A DNA stretch of 64,000 nucleotides from Acidobacteriota bacterium (GCA_012719455.1 JAAYAJ010000094.1:35651-99650); one strand, 5' to 3'. Shown: positions 8,434 to 18,001, numbered from the stretch's first letter. Notes: generated by a model not told the origin, from the letters alone. Made by a program: numbers and translations.

Positions 8434-8464
8434 TAAAAATGCCCGGCCGCGCATCGCGGCCGGG
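8434..8464 (-). terminator. Intrinsic terminator after the molybdenum hydroxylase operon
   Basis: On the minus strand a perfect 10-bp stem (8455-8464 with 8442-8451, CCCGGCCGCG arms) and 3-base loop is followed by CATTTTT. It starts four bases after the stop of the large subunit. It ends only 16 bases before serA, so it could also act as an attenuator for serA. Confidence 0.85.
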
Positions 8465-8467
8465 TTC

Positions 8468-10597
8468 TTAGTGGGCTTTGGTTTGACCCGCCCCCGTGAC
8501 TCGTTCGACCGTCAGCGGCATTTCGAACACCCGTAAACCGGTCGAGTCGAACAGGGCGTTGGCGATCGCGCCGCCGACCGGAACGATGGCCGGTTCTCCC
8601 CCCCCTTGGGGGGCGAGCGCGTCGTTTTTGACTACGAAGGCGTCGATCGCCGGGAGCATGGAGAACCGGGGGATGCGGTACTGGTGGAAATTGGTGGTGA
8701 GGATCTTCCCCCCCTGAAACTCGATCTCCTCGGTGAGCGCGTAACCGAGCCCCATGGTGATGCACCCCTCCATCTGCATGACGGAGCCCTTGGGGTTGAC
8801 GCACACGCCCATGTCCTGGGCCGCGGTGATGCGCCGCACCGTGATCCTCCCCCCGTCGACCGAGATCTCGGCGATCTCCGCCACGTAGCTGCCGGCGTCG
8901 ATGCCGCAAGCCATCCCGATCCCGCGCCGGCTCGGGGCCGGGGCCGGGGAGTAGCCGAATCGGCGGGCCGCCTCCTCGAGCACACGGCGCATGCGCGCAT
9001 CGGAGGTGTTGCGCAGGCGAAACTCCAGCGGGTCCTCCTCGAGGTGAGCCGCCATGATGTCGATCTGGCTTTCGCGGGCGAACACGTTGATATTGGCGCC
9101 GGGCGCCCGCCAGGTGCCGGTGTTGAACGGGTGCACCCCCGGGGCTGCCATCCAGGAGCCGTAGACCCGCATCAGGTTGTGGGGGACGTCGTAGAACTGC
9201 TCGGCGCTCCGGTTGCCGGCGTAATAGACTTGGTAGTCCCAGAGGCAGATCTTCCCAGCGGAGTCGATGCCCGAACGGATCTTCACGATGGCGGCGGGGC
9301 GGAAAGCGTCGTAGAAGAACTCCTCCCGCCGGTCGAAAGCCACCATCACCGGCTTGCCGGTCACGACCGCCAGCCGGGCGGCCTCGAGTGCTTCGTTCGA
9401 GGTGATGCTCTTTCCCCCGAAACCTCCCCCCACCTGTGGAGTGATGATGCGCACCTTCCCGGGCGCCGGCTTCAACTGCGAGGCGATCTGGGTCTGGGCC
9501 ATGAAGGGAGCCTGGGTGGAGAGCCAGAGGGTGAGCTTGTCCCCCTCCATCCGGGCCACGGCCGTGTGAGGCTCCATCGGGGCGTGAGCCCCGTACCCGT
9601 TGTAGTACGCATGTTCGAAGATCCTGACCGCCGCCTTCTCCCCTTCGGCGAGGTCCCCCCGCTTCTCCTGGGATTGGGGCTGGGGTGCCTTCGCGAGGAG
9701 ATGTTCAAAAATGCTTTTTTGATCGACCTTTGTATCAGGAATTTCATATTCAGCTTTAACTTTGGAGCGCGCCAGCCGGGCAGTTTCCGGGTCCTCGGCC
9801 AGGAGCGCGACGAGCCCCTCCTCCCGTACGACGCGCACCCCGGGGACCTTTTCCGCCTCGGAGGTGTCCACTGTCCGGAGAGTCGCGCCGTGGGCCGGGG
9901 GGCGCACCAGGGCGGCGTAGAGAAGCCCGGGGAAGCGGAGGTCGCCGGCGTATTTGGCCGCCCCCGTGACCTTGGCCCTCCCGTCGAGGCGCTCGACCGA
10001 TTGGCCGATCACCTTGAACTCGGCCGGCGTTGTTACGGCCGGCTTGCGGGCGGGCTTGCGCGTGATCTTCTCCCCGCGCGCGAGGTCGGCGTAGGCCACC
10101 CGTTTTCCCGAACCAGCCACCACCGCTCCATTCTCCGCCTTCAGCTCCGACACGGGTACGGAGAGGCGTTCGGAGCCGAGCTCCAGCAGGATTTCCCGCG
10201 CCTCGGCCGCGGCCGAGCGCAGGGCGGCGCCGTAGACGCTCACCGACATCGATCCGAAAGTGCCCATGTCCCAAGGGCAGAGGTCGGTGTCCCCCATGAC
10301 CATGTCGATCGAGTCGACCGGGACGGCGAGTTCCTCCGCCGCCATTTGGGCCAGGGCGGTGGTGTTGGCCTGCCCCATCTCGATCTTGCCTGAAAAGACG
10401 GTGACGCGGCCGTCAGCGCCGATGCGCAGGTAGGCGTTCCAGTCCGAGGCTCCGGCGGGAGGGCCGAAGCCCGGCATCTTCCCTTTCGGCGCCTGGGCGA
10501 GGCCCCGGGACGAAAAACAGAACACTAGGCCCCCGCCGATGAATTTGGCAAAATCGCGGCGCGAGTACCGGGCCGTGTAAGGATTTTCCTTCATCAC
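8468..10597 (-). CDS. Tat-exported xanthine dehydrogenase-family molybdopterin-binding subunit
   Basis: Large subunit of a molybdenum hydroxylase of the isoquinoline/aldehyde oxidoreductase (IorB-like) type, 709 residues. A twin-arginine signal SRRDFAK at residues 12-18 and a hydrophobic stretch predict folded export to the periplasm. Molybdopterin-binding glycine-rich segments include QVGGGFGGKS. A C-terminal GGGEP places the likely catalytic Glu at residue 668. It overlaps the [2Fe-2S] subunit by four bases. No FAD subunit or XdhC-type maturation gene is adjacent, so a periplasmic or membrane cytochrome may be the electron acceptor. The substrate cannot be told from the sequence. Confidence 0.9.
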   Translation of the reverse strand: MMKENPYTARYSRRDFAKFIGGGLVFCFSSRGLAQAPKGKMPGFGPPAGASDWNAYLRIGADGRVTVFSGKIEMGQANTTALAQMAAEELAVPVDSIDMVMGDTDLCPWDMGTFGSMSVSVYGAALRSAAAEAREILLELGSERLSVPVSELKAENGAVVAGSGKRVAYADLARGEKITRKPARKPAVTTPAEFKVIGQSVERLDGRAKVTGAAKYAGDLRFPGLLYAALVRPPAHGATLRTVDTSEAEKVPGVRVVREEGLVALLAEDPETARLARSKVKAEYEIPDTKVDQKSIFEHLLAKAPQPQSQEKRGDLAEGEKAAVRIFEHAYYNGYGAHAPMEPHTAVARMEGDKLTLWLSTQAPFMAQTQIASQLKPAPGKVRIITPQVGGGFGGKSITSNEALEAARLAVVTGKPVMVAFDRREEFFYDAFRPAAIVKIRSGIDSAGKICLWDYQVYYAGNRSAEQFYDVPHNLMRVYGSWMAAPGVHPFNTGTWRAPGANINVFARESQIDIMAAHLEEDPLEFRLRNTSDARMRRVLEEAARRFGYSPAPAPSRRGIGMACGIDAGSYVAEIAEISVDGGRITVRRITAAQDMGVCVNPKGSVMQMEGCITMGLGYALTEEIEFQGGKILTTNFHQYRIPRFSMLPAIDAFVVKNDALAPQGGGEPAIVPVGGAIANALFDSTGLRVFEMPLTVERVTGAGQTKAH

Positions 10598-11064
10598 CCC
10601 CTCCTTTCGCGGCTGACGCTCTCAATCGCCTCCACGATACGCTTGTGCGCCCCGCAGCGGCAGAGGTTGTTTTCCATCCCGCGTAAGATCTCCTCGCGGG
10701 TGAGCTTGGGATTCCTCTCCAGCAGTGCGGCGGCATTCAAGAGCATCCCCGGGGTGCAGAAGCCGCACTGGACCGCCCCGTGCTCGATGAACGCCTGCTG
10801 GAGCGGGTGGAGGTTCTTCCCGTCGGCCAGCCCCTCGATGGTGGTCACCCTCTTTCCGGCCACGCCCTTGATGTCGGCCATGCAGGAGCGCACCGTGGCC
10901 CCGTCGACCAGAACGGTGCAGGCGCCGCAGATGCCGGTCCCGCACCCGTACTTGGTTCCGGTCAGGCCGATTTCGGTCCGGAGCACCCATAGGAGCTTCC
11001 GGTCCCCCTCGACGTCGACCGCGGCCGTTTTTCCGTTCAGCGTAAAACGTATGGTTTCCTTCAT
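10594..11064 (-). CDS. [2Fe-2S]-binding subunit of molybdenum hydroxylase
   Basis: Small electron-transfer subunit, 156 residues (IorA/CoxS family). The plant-ferredoxin-type cluster is bound by Cys41, Cys46, Cys49 and Cys61 (CGTGICGAC). The second cluster is bound by Cys100, Cys103, Cys135 and Cys137 (QCGFCTPG and LCRCG). It has no signal peptide; in this family it is carried through Tat by its partner. A purine-rich GGGGGGAAAC precedes the ATG. First gene of a two-gene operon. Confidence 0.93.
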   Translation of the reverse strand: MKETIRFTLNGKTAAVDVEGDRKLLWVLRTEIGLTGTKYGCGTGICGACTVLVDGATVRSCMADIKGVAGKRVTTIEGLADGKNLHPLQQAFIEHGAVQCGFCTPGMLLNAAALLERNPKLTREEILRGMENNLCRCGAHKRIVEAIESVSRERRG

Positions 11065-11100
11065 CGTTTCCCCCCGTCCGGCTGATGGAACAATTTTTTT

Positions 11101-11109
11101 ATTCTATCA
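11101..11109 (-). promoter_or_regulatory. Candidate extended -10 promoter for the molybdenum hydroxylase operon
   Basis: On the minus strand TGA-TAGAAT forms an extended -10 box about 37 bases before the small-subunit ATG. No good -35 is visible. The rest of 11110-11320 shows no gene that I can support. Confidence 0.45.
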
Positions 11110-11320
11110 AAAGGCGGGCCCGGGGGCGTAAAAAAGAAGCCCCGATTTCACTCCCATCCCGTCTCCCCTCCCTGCGCTGTAATAAACTTACTGATCCCCG
11201 CAGGAAAACGAACGCGCCAGGCGCGGCTCGGCCGACCCGAGGTGCCCGGGGTGCAGGAGTTCTCTCCGAACGGCGGCATGTACGCATACCCGGGAGACGG
11301 TGGAAACCGGCAGCCGGTTC

Positions 11321-12181
11321 CTATCTCGTCACGTCGATGAGCGACATCGGGTCGACGCGGGCGCCCGAAAGGGTGACGGTCCAGTGGAGGTGGGGGCCGG
11401 TCACGCGGCCGGTGGCGCCCACCTTGCCGACGAGATCCCCTTTTCGGACCACGTCCCCGACCTTGACCGATATTTCAGAGAGGTGGGCGAGGTAGGAGCA
11501 TAAGCCCAGGCCATGGTCGAGGATCACGGTGAGGCCGGAGTAGTAGAGGTCGGAGGCCAGGGCCACGCGCCCGGCGTTGGGGGCGGCCACGGGGGTGCCC
11601 GTCTTCCCCCTGAGGTCGACGCCGGTGTGCGGTTTGCGCTCCTGGCCGTTATAGACCGTGCGCTTGCCAAAGGCGCTGATGACCTCGCCCGGGACCGGTT
11701 TTGCAAAGGACCCCCGCCAGTGACGCGTCATCGACAGGGTGCTGAAAACATTTTCCACCTCGGCACTCTCGCGCTCGATCCGGGCGAGCACTTCGGCCGG
11801 CGGCGTTACGTATTTCGGCTCCACTTTGAGGCGGCGGGTGGGGAAGCTCCGGGCGCGTACCGTGAGGGTGTCGCTCCCCGAGATCTTTTTCCCCCCGGGG
11901 AGGGTCCCCTCGAGCCGCAGGGTGTGCGTCCCCGGCTTCGTGCCCAAGTCGACGCCCACGAGCGCGTTCCAGTTCCCCCCCTCGCGAAAGGCGGGGAAGG
12001 AGCGGCCGAAGGCCCTGATTTCGAGGGTGTCGAGTTCGGCGCCGATCTTGAGGAGCACGACTTCGCCGGGGGTGAGAGGGCCCGCCTTCTTCTCGACCGG
12101 AATAGGGCGGTCGGACGCCCGCACGGGAGAGGGGAGTGAAACCAGGAGCGGCAGGAGCAGGGCCAGGAGTCGAATGCGCAT
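11321..12181 (-). CDS. Exported M23-family metallopeptidase (LytM-like)
   Basis: A 286-residue protein with an N-terminal signal (MRIRLLALLLPLLVSLPSPVRA). An unassigned N-terminal domain of about 140 residues precedes a complete C-terminal M23 domain. Zinc ligands are His185 and Asp189 (HTGVD) and His266, with His264 in GPHLHW. Such proteins cut peptidoglycan cross-links in the periplasm. The open frame extends far upstream on the antisense of elbB, but homology, the signal peptide and the promoter place the start at 12181. Confidence 0.9.
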   Translation of the reverse strand: MRIRLLALLLPLLVSLPSPVRASDRPIPVEKKAGPLTPGEVVLLKIGAELDTLEIRAFGRSFPAFREGGNWNALVGVDLGTKPGTHTLRLEGTLPGGKKISGSDTLTVRARSFPTRRLKVEPKYVTPPAEVLARIERESAEVENVFSTLSMTRHWRGSFAKPVPGEVISAFGKRTVYNGQERKPHTGVDLRGKTGTPVAAPNAGRVALASDLYYSGLTVILDHGLGLCSYLAHLSEISVKVGDVVRKGDLVGKVGATGRVTGPHLHWTVTLSGARVDPMSLIDVTR

Positions 12182-12187
12182 GGTGCA

Positions 12188-12216
12188 ATTGTAGCGCGAC
12201 GGCGCGCCGATTTCGA
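12188..12216 (-). promoter_or_regulatory. Candidate promoter of the M23 peptidase gene
   Basis: Minus strand TCGAAA, 17-base spacer, TACAAT (12193-12188). The -10 matches 5 of 6. Only six bases separate the -10 box from the ATG, so transcription should begin at or next to the start codon (leaderless mRNA). Confidence 0.5.
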
Positions 12217-12313
12217 GCCTTTCCGGCCGCGGCGGCCGGGAAGGGGTGGAAAGTCGGGCCGCTTTTTGTTTTAATTCCCGTAGGCCATCAAAATCATTAC
12301 CTTGGAGGGAACC

Positions 12314-12979
12314 ATGAAAAGGAAAACGGTGGGAGTGCTGCTGTCCGGTTGTGGAGTACAGGACGGGAGCGAGATCCACGAGGCAACGCTCACGCTCTAT
12401 TTTCTCGACAAGATGGGGGCCGACATCCTCTGCATGGCGCCGGGTAAAAACCAGATGGACGTGGTGAACCACGTCACCGGCTCCCCCGTGGAGGAGACGC
12501 GCAACTGCCTGACCGAGGCCGCGCGCATCGCACGGGGGGAGATCCGCGACGTAAAGACGGTAATGACGGATGCCATCGACGCCCTCATCATCCCGGGCGG
12601 GTTCGGGGCGGCCAAGAACCTCAGCACCTTCGCCGTCGACGGCGCCCACAGCATCGTCGACGGGGACGTGGCGGCGCTCTTGCGCGAACTGGTGCGCGCG
12701 GGCAAACCGATCGGCGCCCTCTGCATCGCCCCCGCCATCCTCGCCGCCCTCTTCGGGCGGGAGTTTGCCCCGACGCTCACCATCGGGATGGACGAGGCCA
12801 CCGCCGGGGTGCTCGAGGAGATGGGGGCCAGGCACCGGAAGGCGCAGGCGACCGACATCGTTGTCGACGAGAAGCTCCGGATCGTGACCACTCCCTGTTA
12901 CATGATGGCCCAGGGGATCGCCGAAGTGGGGGTGGGCGTGGAGAAGCTCGTGGCCCGGATCCTCGACATGATCGCATGA
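12314..12979 (+). CDS. elbB: Isoprenoid biosynthesis glyoxalase ElbB (DJ-1/PfpI superfamily)
   Basis: A 221-residue member of the ElbB/YhbL family, related to DJ-1 and glutamine amidotransferases and reported as a glyoxalase. Diagnostic segments are VLLSGCGVQDGSE near the start, IPGGFGAAKNLS, and GALCIAPA with the nucleophile cysteine. I chose ATG 12314 because GGAGGG at 12304-12309 is ideally spaced; an in-frame TTG four codons earlier overlaps that site. The next gene starts within its stop (ATGA), so the pair is an operon. Confidence 0.93.
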   Translation: MKRKTVGVLLSGCGVQDGSEIHEATLTLYFLDKMGADILCMAPGKNQMDVVNHVTGSPVEETRNCLTEAARIARGEIRDVKTVMTDAIDALIIPGGFGAAKNLSTFAVDGAHSIVDGDVAALLRELVRAGKPIGALCIAPAILAALFGREFAPTLTIGMDEATAGVLEEMGARHRKAQATDIVVDEKLRIVTTPCYMMAQGIAEVGVGVEKLVARILDMIA

Positions 12980-13614
12980 GGGGGCTCGACACGGTCCTGT
13001 TCGACTGGGACGGGACGCTGATCCATTCGGAGCGGGCGTGCTTCGAGGCTTTCAGCTCGAGCATGGCCCATTTCGGCATCCCCTTCAACGAGGAGATCTA
13101 CACCCGGCACTTCACCCCCGACTGGCGGAGGATGTACCGCGAACTGGGCCTCCCCGAGAGCCGGTGGGCGGAGGCCGAAGCGTTATGGGCGCGCCGCTAC
13201 GGGGAGCGGGTGCCGGAAATGCGGGCCGGGGCGGGGGATACCGTGCGCGCCCTCAGGGAGCGCGGTTGCGCCCTCGGGGTGGTTTCCAGCGGCTCCCGCG
13301 CCCGCGTGAAGGGGGAGATCGCCGCCCACGCCCTGGAGGGGTGTTTCGACGCCGTGGTCTGCGCCGAGGACGTCGGCCGTCCCAAGCCCCACCCCGAGGG
13401 GGTGCTCTCGGCGCTCGCGACGCTCAAGCGCGCCGCCGCGCGCGCCTGCTACGTGGGGGACCACCCGGTCGACATGGAGACGGGGCGACGGGCAGGGGTG
13501 CGCGTGTTCGGGATCCGGAGCGGCTTCCCGGGCCCGGGGCTCGCGGCGGCGGCCGACCGGCTGCTGTCGTCGCTCGACGAACTGCTTCTCCTCTTTCCCA
13601 AAAACCAGGTGTAG
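12976..13614 (+). CDS. HAD-superfamily hydrolase
   Basis: A 212-residue phosphatase-like protein of HAD subfamily I. Motif I is DWDGT (Asp10 nucleophile, Asp12), motif II VVSSGS, motif III includes the lysine in GRPKPHPEG, and motif IV is GDHPVDMETG. The arrangement is like phosphoglycolate phosphatase/Gph, but the substrate cannot be assigned. It overlaps elbB by four bases. The 127 bases after it, before the convergent kinase gene, show no gene. Confidence 0.9.
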   Translation: MRGLDTVLFDWDGTLIHSERACFEAFSSSMAHFGIPFNEEIYTRHFTPDWRRMYRELGLPESRWAEAEALWARRYGERVPEMRAGAGDTVRALRERGCALGVVSSGSRARVKGEIAAHALEGCFDAVVCAEDVGRPKPHPEGVLSALATLKRAAARACYVGDHPVDMETGRRAGVRVFGIRSGFPGPGLAAAADRLLSSLDELLLLFPKNQV

Positions 13615-13741
13615 CGCACCACATCTCCGCCTGGTCAAGAGCCGGTTTCCCGCTTGTCCGGCCGGGGACTTCCGGCGCCGCGCGCGGCGACCGAGAGCAC
13701 CCCGTCCAGGTCGAACGGGATCGCCCGGATGACCGACGGGA

Positions 13742-16738
13742 TCAGCGCTCCCCCCCGTCGGGCTCCGCGAGTCCCATCCTGGCCGAGGCGCGGCGCGCGG
13801 CGAGGGTGAGGGGGTCGTCCCCGTCGGCCCCCCGCCACCCGTCCCAGAAAAGGCTCATCTCACGCCGCGCGGCTTCCGCCGCCCCTTTGCGCTGCAGCAG
13901 TTCGGCCAGGTGCAGCCGGGCTTCGGCGTAATGGGGGTTGTAGGTGAGGCTGTCGAGGTAGGCCTGCTCGGCTTCTTCCTCCTGCCCCATCCGTTCGAGG
14001 AGCTTCCCGATACGGTCGAGAAAGAACGCGCAGTCGTACGGGGTACTCCAATACCCAAGCTTGTCCCGGATCCAGACCAGGTCGTTGATGGCGGCCGTGG
14101 CCTCGGCCCGGCGCCCCTCCTCGGCCAGGATGCTGGCGTTCAGGTAGAGCCAGTACTTGTAAGCCGGCTTGTAGTTCATGGCCGTGATGGAGCTGGAATC
14201 GAGGATGGTGCGCAGCTGCCCCAGCGCCCGGCGCGCGGCCCCGGGGTCGCCTCCGTCGATCTCGATCATGCCGAGGATCCAGACCAGCTCGTCGTGGGGG
14301 GCGTCGTACTGCACCGGGCCGAGCAGGCCCAGGCCGCGGCGGCACATTTCGCGCGCCTCGGCCATCCGGCCGGCGCGGTAGTCGACGTAGGCCAGCGCCG
14401 CGTACGACTGCGCCTTCTGCACCTTGTCGTCCGTGGCGGCGACCAGCTCGGTGAGCCGCCGGCGGGCGGCGCCGCTTTGCCCGCCGAGCATCTCGATGAA
14501 GGCCAGGGTGCGGATGGCGTAGTAGATTTCGGGGTCCATAGCGATGGCGCGCGCCTTCATCTCCCGTGCCTGGGCATACTCCCCCGCCTGCATGTGGGCG
14601 TCTCCGAGGCTGTCGTAAGCGTTGGCGCTCGGGTCGAGCTCCAGGTAGCGCCGGCAGGCTTCGAGCGCCCGCGCGTGCTCCCCCTTCCAGGAGTAACAGT
14701 ACGCCAGGTGGTTGTAGACCCGGGCGTAATCGGCGTCGAGGCTGAGCGCGTCCCGGTAGCGGCTGATCGCCTCGTTGACGTCGGCGGTATGGAAGTATGA
14801 TTCGGCCAGCTCGTAGAGGTACTCCCGCTTGTGCGGGCGCAGGCCGATGAGACGCTGCAGGTAGACCCGCTCCTCGAAGGGCTGGCCGAATACGCGGGCC
14901 AGGAAGGCCTCCACCCGCAACTGATCCTCCTCGGTCAGGGAACCCGTCCGGCGCCGCGCGGCCAGGATCTCCGATTGCGCCGCGTCCCATTGGTTCTGGA
15001 AGATCCGGACCTCGCCGAGCTTGAGGTGGGCCAGGGCCAGGTTGGGGTCGATTTCGAGCGCGGAACGGAGTTCCCGCTCGGCCGTGTTCATGTCGAAGCT
15101 CTCCCAGGCGTGCGCGCCGCGGTGGTAGTGGCGCAGGGCGTCCCAGCGCGACGATAACAGTTCGACCGCCGTCCGGTGGGAGCGGGGGGTGGTGCGGTAG
15201 CGGCGCTCGGCCACCGCGGGGTCGTACTCCCGCAGCGTGTAGAGCGCCAGTTCATCAATTCCCTGGTTGAGGAGGTCGTCCACCCCCCGGAAGCGCTTCA
15301 CCAGCACCTTTCTGCGGCCGTGCACCTGGCACTCGAGGCGGATCTCGAGCAGTCCCAGCGAGTCGCTCACCTGCCCGGAGACGCGCATGGCCGGTTCCAG
15401 CCGCTCCCGGCGCCAGAAGGCGATGCGTGCCGGCAGGGAACCGCTCCCGCCGCTCTGTCGGCGCGCCTGCTCCATGCGGAGCAGGTGACCGAATTCCTGG
15501 CGGTCGAGGACGCTGATTTCGGGGAACTGGGAGAGAGTGCGATTGAGGGCGAAGCCCACCAGCGTCGGATCGACCGACTCCGATCCCCCCGAGAACGCCT
15601 CGAACTGGATGCAGGGGAGGTAGGCGGGGCGGGGAAGGATGAACAGTGCCAAGGCCGGCGCGGCCAAAAGGACCAGGAGCGCCAACGGCGCAACCGCCGG
15701 GCGGCGCAGTGGACGGAGGACCGACCGCAGCCGGCGTGCCCCGCCCGCGCAGAAAGCGGCCGCCGTGGCGACAGGACCGCCCGCCGCGCCTCCGGGACGG
15801 GCCCAAGTCAGGGGGGCGCGCTGCGCCGGCGGTTCGGCGCCGGCCGCCGCGGGGACGGGGATAGGCCGGACCCCCCGCGCCAGCTCGCGGTCGCGCCGGA
15901 TGCGTTTCAGATCGGCGCGCAGGTCGGCCGCGGTCTGGTGGCGCAGCTCCTGGTCCTTTTCGAGCAGGCGGCAGATGACGTCTCCCAGCCGCGGCGAGAT
16001 CTCCGGGTTGAGCCGGTTCGGAGGGGCGGGGACTTGGGTCAGGATCTGCTGGAACAGGACGGGCTGCGATTTGCCGGTGAAGGCGGGGATTCCGGTGGCC
16101 ATCTCGTAAAGGACCGAACCGAGCGAGAAAAGGTCCGAGCGCCCGTCGAGTTCCTCTGCGAGGGCCTGTTCGGGTGACATATAGGGGAGAGTGCCGACGG
16201 CTACCTGCGGGGAACTGCGGTACTCCGGGGCGATCTCGTCCGCCGGACTTTCCCCCGCTTCTTCGCCCGCCGAGGCCAGCTTGGCCAGGCCGAAATCGAG
16301 GATTTTGACGCCGCCGCGCCGGGTTACGAAGAGGTTCGCCGGTTTGAGGTCGCGGTGAATGATCCCCTTGGAGTGAGCCGCATCCAGGGCGTCGGCGATC
16401 TCGAGCCCGAACGAGAGGATCCGGTCCTCCTCGAGCGGCCGTCCATCCAGGAGCTGCCGCAGGGTTTCCCCCTCGAGCAGTTCCATGGCGATGAAGGGGC
16501 GCCCCTCGTGTTCCCCGATTTCGTAAATGGTGCAGATGTTCGGGTGGTTCAGTGAAGAGGCCGCGCGCGCCTCGCGCTTGAAGCGCTGCAGGTAGGCGGG
16601 GAGGGCCGCCAGCCGTTCGGGCAGCAGCTTGAGGGCGACCTCGCGACCGAGGCGGGTGTCGCGGGCTCGGTAGACGAGCCCCATTCCCCCCTCCCCGAGC
16701 TTCTCCAGGATCTCGTAGTGTCCAACGACTTCGGCCAT
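13742..16738 (-). CDS. Membrane Ser/Thr protein kinase with C-terminal TPR domain
   Basis: A 998-residue PknB-type kinase. The catalytic domain fills about residues 8-280: glycine loop GEGGMG at 15-20, Lys37, HRDLKPAN at 128-135, DFG at 148-150. A Pro/Ala-rich linker leads to one membrane segment near 350-370. The extracytoplasmic part has a domain of about 180 residues, then TPR repeats from about 550 onward (for example [13 protein letters not shown] and [15 protein letters not shown]). The start at 16738 has GGGGGAAGG just upstream and matches the kinase N terminus. Kinases fused to TPRs are abundant in Acidobacteriota. The signal sensed is unknown. Confidence 0.93.
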   Translation of the reverse strand: MAEVVGHYEILEKLGEGGMGLVYRARDTRLGREVALKLLPERLAALPAYLQRFKREARAASSLNHPNICTIYEIGEHEGRPFIAMELLEGETLRQLLDGRPLEEDRILSFGLEIADALDAAHSKGIIHRDLKPANLFVTRRGGVKILDFGLAKLASAGEEAGESPADEIAPEYRSSPQVAVGTLPYMSPEQALAEELDGRSDLFSLGSVLYEMATGIPAFTGKSQPVLFQQILTQVPAPPNRLNPEISPRLGDVICRLLEKDQELRHQTAADLRADLKRIRRDRELARGVRPIPVPAAAGAEPPAQRAPLTWARPGGAAGGPVATAAAFCAGGARRLRSVLRPLRRPAVAPLALLVLLAAPALALFILPRPAYLPCIQFEAFSGGSESVDPTLVGFALNRTLSQFPEISVLDRQEFGHLLRMEQARRQSGGSGSLPARIAFWRRERLEPAMRVSGQVSDSLGLLEIRLECQVHGRRKVLVKRFRGVDDLLNQGIDELALYTLREYDPAVAERRYRTTPRSHRTAVELLSSRWDALRHYHRGAHAWESFDMNTAERELRSALEIDPNLALAHLKLGEVRIFQNQWDAAQSEILAARRRTGSLTEEDQLRVEAFLARVFGQPFEERVYLQRLIGLRPHKREYLYELAESYFHTADVNEAISRYRDALSLDADYARVYNHLAYCYSWKGEHARALEACRRYLELDPSANAYDSLGDAHMQAGEYAQAREMKARAIAMDPEIYYAIRTLAFIEMLGGQSGAARRRLTELVAATDDKVQKAQSYAALAYVDYRAGRMAEAREMCRRGLGLLGPVQYDAPHDELVWILGMIEIDGGDPGAARRALGQLRTILDSSSITAMNYKPAYKYWLYLNASILAEEGRRAEATAAINDLVWIRDKLGYWSTPYDCAFFLDRIGKLLERMGQEEEAEQAYLDSLTYNPHYAEARLHLAELLQRKGAAEAARREMSLFWDGWRGADGDDPLTLAARRASARMGLAEPDGGER

Positions 16739-16921
16739 CTGCCTTCCCCCGGGTCGGCTGCGCGCCGCGGTGAGACTACCATAACCCAAAAGTCGTGTTG
16801 AAACCAGCGGCCCGTGCGCCGCCCGGGGCGCCCTGCACGGCCGGGTCGGGCCTCCCCGGCATACGAAAGGAAAAAGCTTTTGAAAATGGGGCGGGGTCGT
16901 TACAATGGCGGAAAAAGCGGG

Positions 16922-16997
16922 TGGTGGGCGCCACAGGACTCGAACCTGTGACCCCTGCGGTGTGATCGCAGTGCTCTACCAGCTGAGCTAGGCGCCC
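16922..16997 (-). tRNA. tRNA-Val (anticodon CAC)
   Basis: Full cloverleaf on the minus strand, 76 bases including encoded CCA. The 7-bp acceptor GGGCGCC pairs with GGCGCCC. The D-arm reads TAGCTCAGCTGGTAGAGC. The anticodon stem is CTGCG/CGCAG with loop ATCACAC, giving anticodon CAC (codon GUG). The T-arm contains GGTTCGAGTCC. Confidence 0.97.
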
Positions 16998-17011
16998 CCC
17001 GGTGCAGATAG

Positions 17012-17040
17012 TTTGTAACATTCCAGTTCCCATTTGTAAA
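17012..17040 (-). promoter_or_regulatory. Candidate promoter of tRNA-Val
   Basis: Minus strand TTTACA (17040-17035), 17-base spacer, TACAAA (17017-17012). Transcription would begin near 17005, about 8 bases before the mature tRNA 5' end. Confidence 0.55.
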
Positions 17041-17066
17041 TAGACTTTCCTCTGGAGGTGCGTTTC

Positions 17067-17627
17067 ATGTCGGACCATAGAAGGCATTCCCTCAGGACCT
17101 GGATTCTCTCCCTCGTCCTCGCCGCGGTCGTCCCGACGGCGGCGGCTCCCGGCGCCGCCGCGCAGGACTCCGATTTGGAGCAGATCAAGTACGCGGAGGA
17201 CTACGAGCGTCTCCAGGGGATCGCGGCGGTGAAAAACCCGGTCACCCGGGCGGAGCGGCTCGTGGCGCTCTACAAGGATCGGCCCGATATGGATGTCAAG
17301 CTCGCCGTCTACGCCGACGGGTTGTTCACCGAGAACATGGACGCCCTCCTCAAGCAGCAGAACTCCGCCGGGGTCCGCGCCCTTTCGGAACGGGCCCTGG
17401 CCGTGCGCCCGAAGTTCGGCGAGGCCTACCTCTACCTCGGGGTGGCGCTCAAGAACGAAGGGAAATTCGACGAGGCGATGAAGGCGTTCGCCAAGGGCCA
17501 CTTGATCGAGAACCGTTTCCAGAAAAGGGCGAAATCGCAGCTTGACATCCTCTACCGGGCGCGGAACAAGGGGAGCCTGGTCGGGCAGGAGAAGCTCATC
17601 GAGGCGGCGCGGCAGGAGCTGAAGTAA
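17067..17627 (+). CDS. Exported protein with TPR-like repeat, function unknown
   Basis: A 186-residue protein with an N-terminal signal (charged start, then WILSLVLAAVVPTAAAPGAAA). The mature part is helical and includes one clear TPR-like unit (AYLYLGVALKNEGKFDEAMKAF). TGGAGG at 17053-17058 supports ATG 17067 over the in-frame GTG at 17058. It lies alone between two tRNA genes of opposite strand. I do not recognise a specific family. Confidence 0.75.
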   Translation: MSDHRRHSLRTWILSLVLAAVVPTAAAPGAAAQDSDLEQIKYAEDYERLQGIAAVKNPVTRAERLVALYKDRPDMDVKLAVYADGLFTENMDALLKQQNSAGVRALSERALAVRPKFGEAYLYLGVALKNEGKFDEAMKAFAKGHLIENRFQKRAKSQLDILYRARNKGSLVGQEKLIEAARQELK

Positions 17628-17874
17628 GAGCGCACCGCCCGCGCCCCGACCGCGCGGGCCCGGAGATGGCAACCGCACAGCCGGCGCACGCGGGGATACG
17701 CCACCGGTTCCGAGCGCCCGAACTTTATCTAAGACTTGAATGCTATAGTGTTAATAGCGATCAATAAAAGATTAATACAGAGCCAATGTAGCCGGGCCCG
17801 GAGACAACGGGGTTCTTTTGCCTTACGGTTTTGCGCTTACGATGGTTGTTGGTTGGGATTGTTCGTTGTGCCTA

Positions 17875-17950
<76 letters not shown>

Positions 17951-17972
17951 ACGGTCGGCATTTCGGATTCGC

Positions 17973-18001
17973 ATTATCCATGATCGGGCCGCGGCTGTCA
18001 A
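17973..18001 (-). promoter_or_regulatory. Promoter of tRNA-Ala
   Basis: Minus strand TTGACA (18001-17996), 17-base spacer, GATAAT (17978-17973). The -35 is perfect and the -10 matches 5 of 6. Transcription would begin near 17966, 16 bases before the tRNA. Confidence 0.75.

Noticed and set aside
11182..12835. Extended N terminus of the M23 peptidase frame across elbB
   Set aside because: The added part is antisense to elbB, while the signal peptide and promoter fix the start at 12181.
13635..13838. Short minus-strand frame with a FDLDGV sequence resembling a HAD motif
   Set aside because: It overlaps the kinase 3' end in another frame, is only 67 codons, and has no ribosome site.
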